Of a stretch of DNA of 11,402 nucleotides, positions 6,367-11,402 are shown one piece after another; position 1 is the stretch's first letter, and every line of letters starts with the position of its first letter. Where the stretch lies: assembly GCA_047639615.1 (NCBI GenBank), contig JBLIOL010000170.1, positions 1 to 11,402 of the forward strand. The letters run 5' to 3'. This stretch comes from CAYWNK01 sp047639615. Lineage in GTDB: Bacteria; Planctomycetota; UBA1135; GCA-002686595. Position numbers and translations under genes: made by a program. The notes below the pieces were generated by a model. The model did not search any database. It was not told the DNA's origin and was given only the letters and a program-made list of their open reading frames with translations.

Positions 6367-7767
6367 ATGCACTCGTCTTCTCGCGCTCTTTCCTCTATCG
6401 CAATCCTCCTCACCGCGTCCGCCTCGGGGCAGAGTGTTCTTCAACCCGAGGCCATGCCCAGCGGGGCTCGCAACGCCGGTATCTATCACGTGGCCAGCGG
6501 CACGTGGACACGCACATCTGGTTCCATCGCGGCCCTGGGACCTGATGTGATTTACAGGAACGATGCGCCCTCCGGCTACTTCACAACCCTGGGAGGTAGT
6601 TCCGTAAACGGGGATTTCTCGATCATCGACTCTGGCCGGATCCCGACCACCAGTGGTCCGATTGCTGGTGTTACTGAGGACGTCTACGTGGTTGATGGAC
6701 TGCAGTTCTCGTACTGCTCAGATGTGGCCGGTCCGAACGTGGGCATCACCTTCAATCTATATGAGAGCTACACGCCCTGCGATCTGATCGTGACTGCGCC
6801 CCAGAATCCATTCGCCCTGGCTGGTAGCTTGAGCGCGGTGGGCCTGCCCGGCGGACAGTCTGGATTCGCCGCCTGTTGGATCATCACTCTCGACGTTTCG
6901 GGTGGCGGAGAGTTCTGCTTGGAGGGGGACGGTGGTTCGGCCAATCCTGGATACAACGGAGATCTCGACCTCGAGTCCTTCGGCATCGAGTGGATCTTCA
7001 ATGGCGTAGCTGGAACAAGCACCGGGCCGATCATGGCAGGTGACCCATCGTGGAGCGTGGGCGTCGCGGGAGCTTTCTTATGGGGTGGTGGAGGAACGTA
7101 CTACCACCCCATGAGTACTTGTTCCGATACCGGGCTCGATACTACGGATGAATTTGCAATCGATGGCCTCAACGCCGCAATCACACCTGGGTGTTTCTTC
7201 TTCGGCGGCTACAAGAACACCAATGGGTGCGGCGGTCCCAGCAGTACTCCCTTTTCGTCTTTTCACACGGTGATCTACGCGGACGTGGGTGTCGCGGCGT
7301 CCTGTGATCCCGGCCTGACCTTCTGCGATCCCGCGAGCATCAATAGCTCAGGCACTGCGGTGGAGCTCTTCGGCATTGCCAGCGCGAGTGCTGGCTCCGG
7401 TTGGCACCTCGATGCTCACGGCGGGCCGCCGAACCAAGCCGGCTACTTCCTGGTCTCTGCAGGTAACGCCGGCTTGATTAGCGTCGGCCAGGGCACGCTC
7501 TGCCTTGGTTCTCGAACGGGCCGCCACAACTCCATCTTCGGTGGCGCCGGCAACTCCCTAGGCGTGTTCAACGCCATGGGTGATCTGGTGAACACGGTGG
7601 GTACGGGCGGAGCAGGCGGCAATGGCTTCGACATTCCGGTCAACCTACCGGGCCCCATCGGTGGCGCGATCCTGCCCGGCTCTACCTGGCACTTCCAGTT
7701 CTGGTACCAGGACATGAACCCTGGGCCGACCTCGAACTTCTCGAACGGACAGACGATCCAGTTCTAG
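6367..7767 (+). CDS. Secreted Cys-containing protein, second tandem paralogue (function unknown)
   Basis: A 466-aa protein that aligns with its upstream neighbour over the full length without gaps. Hand comparison finds about 344 identical positions (74%), highest in 36-70, 181-190 and the block 341-380, and lowest in the signal peptide and at 71-80, 141-149 and 381-390. The signal peptide is residues 1 to about 21 (SSIAILLTASASG, cleavage before Gln22). All ten mature cysteines are kept. The open frame extends back to 6298, but the ATG at 6367 is chosen because it gives a signal peptide aligned with the first copy and the same total length. The extra upstream codons coincide with the duplicated leader. 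The C-terminus again ends in FSNGQTIQF. Function is unknown. The equal length and the intact frame suggest both copies are under selection, perhaps with different binding partners. Confidence 0.85.
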   Translation: MHSSSRALSSIAILLTASASGQSVLQPEAMPSGARNAGIYHVASGTWTRTSGSIAALGPDVIYRNDAPSGYFTTLGGSSVNGDFSIIDSGRIPTTSGPIAGVTEDVYVVDGLQFSYCSDVAGPNVGITFNLYESYTPCDLIVTAPQNPFALAGSLSAVGLPGGQSGFAACWIITLDVSGGGEFCLEGDGGSANPGYNGDLDLESFGIEWIFNGVAGTSTGPIMAGDPSWSVGVAGAFLWGGGGTYYHPMSTCSDTGLDTTDEFAIDGLNAAITPGCFFFGGYKNTNGCGGPSSTPFSSFHTVIYADVGVAASCDPGLTFCDPASINSSGTAVELFGIASASAGSGWHLDAHGGPPNQAGYFLVSAGNAGLISVGQGTLCLGSRTGRHNSIFGGAGNSLGVFNAMGDLVNTVGTGGAGGNGFDIPVNLPGPIGGAILPGSTWHFQFWYQDMNPGPTSNFSNGQTIQF

Positions 7768-7777
7768 CGCGGAGCGC
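7767..7777. terminator. Small hairpin between convergent genes
   Basis: GCGC (7767-7770) pairs with GCGC (7774-7777) around GGA, at the stop of the second paralogue and 13 bases from the end of the convergent pseudopilin-like gene. It has no T-run and is only a weak bidirectional terminator candidate. Confidence 0.25.
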
Positions 7778-7790
7778 GTGACTCGTACTG

Positions 7791-8309
7791 TTACTCGGTC
7801 GTTGCTCTTAGCGGGCCGGGTTGCAGCCTGATCACACCGGTCTTCGGATCGATGATGATCGTGCGGCGCTGGTCTTTGAAGCTCATCTCGACCTGCGAGA
7901 AGGCTGCGAAGGAACCGTTCGGGTCGACCCGAACGTAGCGCTCGGAGGAGCCCTCGATCTCTAGGGCGCTGATGCGCACGCCCCGGAAGACGGCGTCGAT
8001 GTCGTACTCACGCAGGAACCTGCCGGGCCCGAGGGGCGCGGCGAGGGGGAAGCCCTTGTCATCGGAGATGATGTAGCCGCCGCCGTCCTCGTCGAAGTTG
8101 ACCTGCAGATCGACGTGGAGGTAGGAAGCGCGCTCGCGCATTTCGGTTAGATCGTCCACGAGCAGGCGCGCTGCACTATTGAGCGTGATGTCTCCGCGGC
8201 CGAACCACATGGGGATGCCGACGGTCGATCCCAGGGCGATCGCCACGAGGATGGAGAGGACGCCGGGGAGGCGCAGGTTGCGCCAGCGGGAGGGTTTCGG
8301 ATCTGCCAT
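7791..8309 (-). CDS. GspH/FimT-like pseudopilin-type protein without a prepilin cleavage motif
   Basis: A 172-aa protein with one N-terminal membrane segment (about 15-36, LPGVLSILVAIALGSTVGIP). A helix rich in charge and Leu follows (SAARLLVDDLTEMRERASYL, 45-64), then a beta-rich domain. The pattern suits minor pseudopilins of type II secretion or type IV pilus systems: the helix, then a strand pair around GGGYIISDDKGFPL, and a closing strand RRTIIIDPKTGVIRL (148-162) like the GspH end. It lacks the leader signature GFTLxE: the equivalent segment reads LPGVLSILV, with no Glu at +5. A prepilin peptidase should therefore not process it, and it may remain a bitopic membrane protein. It starts 9 bases after its upstream neighbour ends, so the two form an operon. 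No secretion ATPase or secretin gene is in the window. The family call is by fold pattern only. Confidence 0.6.
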   Translation of the reverse strand: MADPKPSRWRNLRLPGVLSILVAIALGSTVGIPMWFGRGDITLNSAARLLVDDLTEMRERASYLHVDLQVNFDEDGGGYIISDDKGFPLAAPLGPGRFLREYDIDAVFRGVRISALEIEGSSERYVRVDPNGSFAAFSQVEMSFKDQRRTIIIDPKTGVIRLQPGPLRATTE

Positions 8310-8318
8310 GGGGGGAGC

Positions 8319-8762
8319 TTAGCGCTGGGGGGGTAGGGCGCTGGGGGCGGGTTGCAGCAAGCCGCTGCTGGGAGTCCAAAGCCACGCCGGCCGGGTGGCC
8401 TGCAGTATGGTGTCGGCGGGGCGGTCGGTACGCCGGATGTGGTCGGAGCCGGTGAGCGCGTGAAGCGGCCAATTGGACAGGTAGTGCGGGCTGCGCTCGA
8501 GCAAGTCGCGGCGTAGGAGTTGCACGCTGGCGCGCGGTTCGAGGGCTGGGCCGTCTTCGAATCCGGGCCAGTGGCCGTGGTCGCGGCGGAAGGCTTCGGC
8601 AGCGCCTTGTAGCTCTTGAGTCTGGAGCTCGAGTTGGCCCAGGACAGCGCGCTTGACGCTAGGCCGGCCCGCGCGCTCGGGAACGCCCATGCTGACCACG
8701 CCCAGGGATAGGGCGACCCCAAGCAGGCAGCGCGTTCGGATTCGGATTGGGTTGGAGGCCAT
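8319..8762 (-). CDS. GspG-like pseudopilin-type protein without a prepilin cleavage motif
   Basis: A 147-aa protein with a basic N-terminus, one hydrophobic segment (about 12-27) and a helix (34-60) ending in AFRRDHGHWPG. This matches the GspG-type pattern of a long N-terminal helix closing in Y-R-x-D-x-G-x-Y-P. Downstream, YLSNWPLHALTGSD (94-107) and AWLWTPSSGLLQP (126-138) resemble the usual WPxNPxTG and WxYxPxTG segments of secreted or pilin-like proteins. The GFTLxE leader is absent, as in its downstream partner, so normal prepilin processing is unlikely. The C-terminus is Pro/Ala-rich. The ATG at 8762 is the first in frame: two codons upstream a TAG at 8768-8766 closes the frame, and this is where the MITE-like element begins. 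That element may therefore have cut off the native 5' region. It probably works with the GspH-like protein, but its partner machinery is unknown. Confidence 0.6.
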   Translation of the reverse strand: MASNPIRIRTRCLLGVALSLGVVSMGVPERAGRPSVKRAVLGQLELQTQELQGAAEAFRRDHGHWPGFEDGPALEPRASVQLLRRDLLERSPHYLSNWPLHALTGSDHIRRTDRPADTILQATRPAWLWTPSSGLLQPAPSALPPQR

Positions 8763-8768
8763 GTACTA

Positions 8769-8808
8769 ACCCGGTCTGTTCATGAGGACGCGCGCCAGAG
8801 TTTGCAAG
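8769..8808 (+). repeat. Left terminal inverted repeat of the MITE-like element
   Basis: The repeat begins ACCCGGTCTG and ends TTTGCAAG. It pairs with 9018-9057 at 32 of 40 positions. Read on the minus strand it contains TTGCAA (8807-8802), a 17-base spacer, and CATGAA (8784-8779), a promoter-like pair facing the pseudopilin operon. Confidence 0.75.
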
Positions 8809-8876
8809 TCGTCCTCTGATGGACATGTGGGATGTTTTCTCTTGGGGAGATATTTGTCACCGCAGGGGGAAGCCCC

Positions 8877-8917
8877 GGTCCGCGCAGCGGATCCAAGGGG
8901 TCCTGTGGACCTCTTGG
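8877..8917. other. Two strong adjacent hairpins at the centre of the MITE-like element
   Basis: CCAAGGGGTCC (8893-8903) pairs with GGACCTCTTGG (8907-8917) over 11 base pairs, with one G-T wobble and a TGT loop. Just before it, GGTCCGC (8877-8883) pairs with GCGGATC (8887-8893) around GCA, sharing one base. The larger hairpin lies near the element's centre of symmetry. Such a stem could fold in RNA or in single-stranded DNA. Confidence 0.6.
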
Positions 8918-9017
8918 AAGGGGACCCCCGTAGGGCTGCCCGAGTCCGCCAAATGTTCACCTCTTTGGAAGCACCGCCTATCACCGTCAGGGGGCGAGAG
9001 GTCGGCGAAGCCGTCCG

Positions 9018-9057
9018 CTTGCGAAGTCTGGTGTGGGTCCTCATGAATTGACTGGGT
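9018..9057 (-). repeat. Right terminal inverted repeat of the MITE-like element
   Basis: Its reverse complement begins ACCCAGTCAA and ends CTTCGCAAG. On the plus strand it holds TTGCGA (9019-9024), a 17-base spacer and CATGAA (9042-9047), the mirror image of the pair in the left repeat, facing the TRAP gene. Confidence 0.75.
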
Positions 9058-9080
9058 TAAGGGAGTACCTGGACTCCCTG

Positions 9081-9106
9081 GGAGGCTTCGGCCGGGAAGG
9101 GCCTCC
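9081..9106. other. Isolated hairpin between the MITE-like element and the TRAP gene promoter
   Basis: GGAGGCTTC (9081-9089) pairs with GAAG...GCCTCC (9096-9106), with a two-G bulge and a GGCCGG loop. A smaller one, GGGAGT (9061-9066) with ACTCCC (9073-9078), lies just upstream. They sit before the TRAP gene's -35 rather than after any gene, so they may be a transcription barrier or a relic of a lost gene end. Confidence 0.4.
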
Positions 9107-9109
9107 AGC

Positions 9110-9140
9110 TTGAGTGAATCTCGGCTGGTGGGGCTAGACT
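9110..9140 (+). promoter_or_regulatory. Putative promoter of the TRAP solute-binding protein gene
   Basis: TTGAGT (9110-9115), a 19-base spacer and TAGACT (9135-9140) make the most complete promoter in the window. Transcription should begin near 9147. That base is the first of a perfect stem-loop, GCGCTG (9147-9152) with CAGCGC (9156-9161), followed 10 bases later by the ATG at 9172. This rules against the in-frame ATG at 9145. Confidence 0.5.
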
Positions 9141-9171
9141 GGCCATGCGCTGCCACAGCGCTGTCACCATC

Positions 9172-10293
<1,122 letters not shown>

Positions 10294-10303
10294 GGGCGCA
10301 GAG

Positions 10304-10318
10304 GGATTTCAAAAATCC
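10304..10318. terminator. Bidirectional terminator-like hairpin between convergent genes
   Basis: GGATTT (10304-10309) pairs with AAATCC (10313-10318) around CAA, in the 39-base gap between the TRAP gene and the convergent methyltransferase gene. The stem is short and has no long T-run. Confidence 0.45.
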
Positions 10319-10332
10319 GCCAGGTGAACTTC

Positions 10333-11283
10333 TCAGCGCGCCTCGCGCCAGGCAACCAACTGCGCGATCCAGGCCGGCGTGGTGCGACAGCAGCCGCCCA
10401 GAATGCTGGCACCCGCCTGGGACCAAGCATCCAAATCGCTATCGAGTGGGAGCTCCTCCTCGGGTCCGCACCAGAGCTTGAGTTCGGAGTCGTAGGACGC
10501 GCCCGAGTTCGGGTAGCTGATCACCGGCAGATTGCCCTGCGCCAGTAGCGGGATGAGCTCGGGCATCAATGCCGGGTCCGTGCAGTTGACCCCTAGGGCT
10601 ACGAGGCCAGGGCTGTCCTGCAGAGCTGCCACGCAGCTGGTGATCGATTGACCCTCGGAAACGGTCTCCGTGCTGTTGCACGAAAAGGCTAGCCAGGCCT
10701 GGGCCTCGGGATGCTGATTCAGAAGCTCGGTCAAGATCTTGGCCTCCCCCAAGCAGGGGATCGTCTCGAAGGCGAGCAGGGGCCTGTCCGTGAGTTGTCC
10801 TAGCTCATCGATGGCCAGCTCCAGCCGCTCGGCATGGAAGCTGCGCAGCTCGGTGTCGCTGATTCCGTAGTTGCCGCGGTACTCCGAGCCGTCGGCCAAG
10901 TACGCGCCGTAGGGCCCGATGGAAACGGCCACCAGGGGGGCCTCTGGCGAGTCTACGCGCACGCCCTTAGCTCGGCAGAAATCGTCTCTGGCCTCGAAGG
11001 CCAACCGAATCGACAGGCGATAGAGCCCTTCGCCTTCCCGCGCATCGAAGCCTGCCTCGGCGAAGCCCGGTAGGGAGGCCTGGTAGCTGGAACTGGCAAT
11101 GCAATCCGCGCCGGCAACCAGGTAGTCCCGATGGACCGCACTGATGAGCTCCGGATTCTGGTGCAAAATTGCCGCCGACCACAGGCGCTGGTTCAGGTCA
11201 CAGCCGCGCGCTTCCAGCTCGCTGGCCAGTGCGCCATCCAGGCACATGATGCCCCGGGTCGCTAGCTTCTCACGGAAGTTCAT
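10333..11283 (-). CDS. mmuM: Homocysteine S-methyltransferase (MmuM-like)
   Basis: A 316-aa cytoplasmic zinc enzyme that transfers a methyl group to homocysteine to make methionine. In MmuM proteins the donor is S-methylmethionine or S-adenosylmethionine. The zinc-binding cysteines are present: Cys234 in ALGVNC, and Cys298-Cys299 in GGCCRTTP. Other family blocks are LDGALASELEARGCDLN (15-31), SSYQASLPGF (65-74), SIGPYGAYLADGSEYRG (121-137), FETIP (172-176) and YPNSG (257-261). The match to E. coli MmuM, recalled from memory, runs nearly end to end, and the length is close to its 310 aa. Start: ATG 11283 gives the usual short N-terminus. An in-frame ATG at 11319 would add 12 residues, and neither has a strong ribosome site. 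No methionine permease (MmuP) gene is seen. It converges on the TRAP gene and ends 39 bases from it. Confidence 0.92.
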   Translation of the reverse strand: MNFREKLATRGIMCLDGALASELEARGCDLNQRLWSAAILHQNPELISAVHRDYLVAGADCIASSSYQASLPGFAEAGFDAREGEGLYRLSIRLAFEARDDFCRAKGVRVDSPEAPLVAVSIGPYGAYLADGSEYRGNYGISDTELRSFHAERLELAIDELGQLTDRPLLAFETIPCLGEAKILTELLNQHPEAQAWLAFSCNSTETVSEGQSITSCVAALQDSPGLVALGVNCTDPALMPELIPLLAQGNLPVISYPNSGASYDSELKLWCGPEEELPLDSDLDAWSQAGASILGGCCRTTPAWIAQLVAWREAR

Positions 11284-11329
11284 GGTTGCCTGAGCCCCTG
11301 CTAGGAGCGTGTCGCGCATAGCCGAGTTT

Positions 11330-11358
11330 GCGAGGCATGTGCCATTTTTCGCGAGGCA
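11330..11358 (-). promoter_or_regulatory. Direct repeat GCGAGGCA upstream of the methyltransferase gene
   Basis: GCGAGGCA occurs at 11330-11337 and again at 11351-11358, 21 bases apart, about two helical turns. The imperfect dyad GGCATGTGCC (11334-11343) lies between. The position, 47-75 bases upstream of the start at 11283, suits an operator. No regulator is recognised. Confidence 0.3.
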
Positions 11359-11402
11359 AGGCGCGCCAAGACCCTCGTAACCGTAGCTACTTGGGGGTTG
11401 GT

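Larger units (their letters stand above)
4792..7767 (+). repeat. Diverged tandem gene duplication (period 1515 bases, ATG to ATG)
   Basis: Unit one runs from about 4792 to 6252 and unit two from about 6306 to 7767. Similarity covers the leader hairpins, CACCTGGCACA, the whole reading frame and the stop codon. The last 30 or so bases of the two genes are nearly identical. It stops soon after the stop codons, where the flanks differ. Confidence 0.8.
8769..9057. mobile_element. MITE-like non-autonomous element with 40-bp terminal inverted repeats and TA flanks
   Basis: Bases 8769-8808 and the reverse complement of 9018-9057 match at 32 of 40 positions, including the exact 11-mer TTCATGAGGAC. 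Each end is bordered by TA (8767-8768 and 9058-9059), as expected for a TA target duplication of the IS630/Tc1-mariner type. The 289-bp interior has no convincing gene. It contains direct repeats TCACCGCAGGGGG (8857-8869) and TCACCGTCAGGGGG (8981-8994), ACCTCTTGGAAG (8909-8920) and ACCTCTTTGGAAG (8959-8971), and several hairpins. With no transposase, it would have to be moved in trans. The left end is 6 bases from the start codon at 8762. The TIRs are directly visible. The transposon family is inferred from the TA flanks only. Confidence 0.7.

Noticed and set aside
8147..8722. A 191-residue minus-strand frame overlapping both pseudopilin-like genes
   Set aside because: Its Ser/Pro/Ala composition is typical of a shifted reading frame, while the two frames it overlaps show membrane segments and pseudopilin patterns.
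8766..9051. Open frames of about 90 residues on both strands inside the MITE-like element
   Set aside because: They start and stop in the inverted repeats and show no recognisable domain, hydrophobic segment or ribosome site. Their mirror-like ends follow from the inverted repeats.
9145..9171. ATG 9145 as the start of the TRAP gene
   Set aside because: It lies 5 bases after the -10 hexamer and inside the predicted transcript start region. The Tat signal peptide begins naturally at ATG 9172.

Overview
The window is GC-rich bacterial DNA. Its mix of genes points to a Planctomycetota bacterium: a secreted type I sulfatase, an ECF sigma factor fused to a membrane segment and carboxypeptidase-regulatory-like domains, and large Cys-containing secreted proteins with a C-terminal module ending in FNPGSTSNFSNGQTIQF. 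Clear Shine-Dalgarno sequences are scarce, and GTG starts are likely for two genes. The taxonomic call is inference from gene content. There are no rRNA or tRNA genes to confirm it.

Layout. The left edge (2-79) is the last 25 codons of a response-regulator receiver domain. Then, on the plus strand: an FKBP-type peptidyl-prolyl isomerase lipoprotein (144-608), a secreted sulfatase (667-2043), a membrane-tethered ECF sigma factor (2121-4661), and two tandem paralogous secreted proteins of exactly 466 aa each (4852-6252 and 6367-7767, about 74% identical by hand count). The duplication extends upstream of the start codons into a leader that carries hairpins in both copies. Converging on these, on the minus strand, are two small genes (7791-8309 and 8319-8762) that look like GspH- and GspG-type pseudopilins but lack the prepilin cleavage motif.

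The gene-poor stretch 8763-9171 holds a 289-bp MITE-like element. It has 40-bp terminal inverted repeats (32/40 matching), flanking TA dinucleotides and a strong central hairpin, and its left end lies 6 bp upstream of the pseudopilin start codon. Next comes an isolated large hairpin, then a promoter for a Tat/lipobox TRAP-type solute-binding protein (9172-10293). A homocysteine S-methyltransferase (10333-11283, minus) converges on that gene across a short terminator-like hairpin.

How the parts may work together. Sulfatase plus sigma factor plus secreted proteins is a plausible envelope or substrate-response group. The sigma factor's layout (cytoplasmic sigma2/sigma4, one membrane span, large periplasmic beta-rich region) would let one polypeptide sense outside and transcribe inside. 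Regulation of the neighbouring genes by it is not shown by the sequence. A recurring TAGRMT hexamer (91, 654, 4705, 9135) precedes four plus-strand genes and is the best candidate for a housekeeping -10 element.
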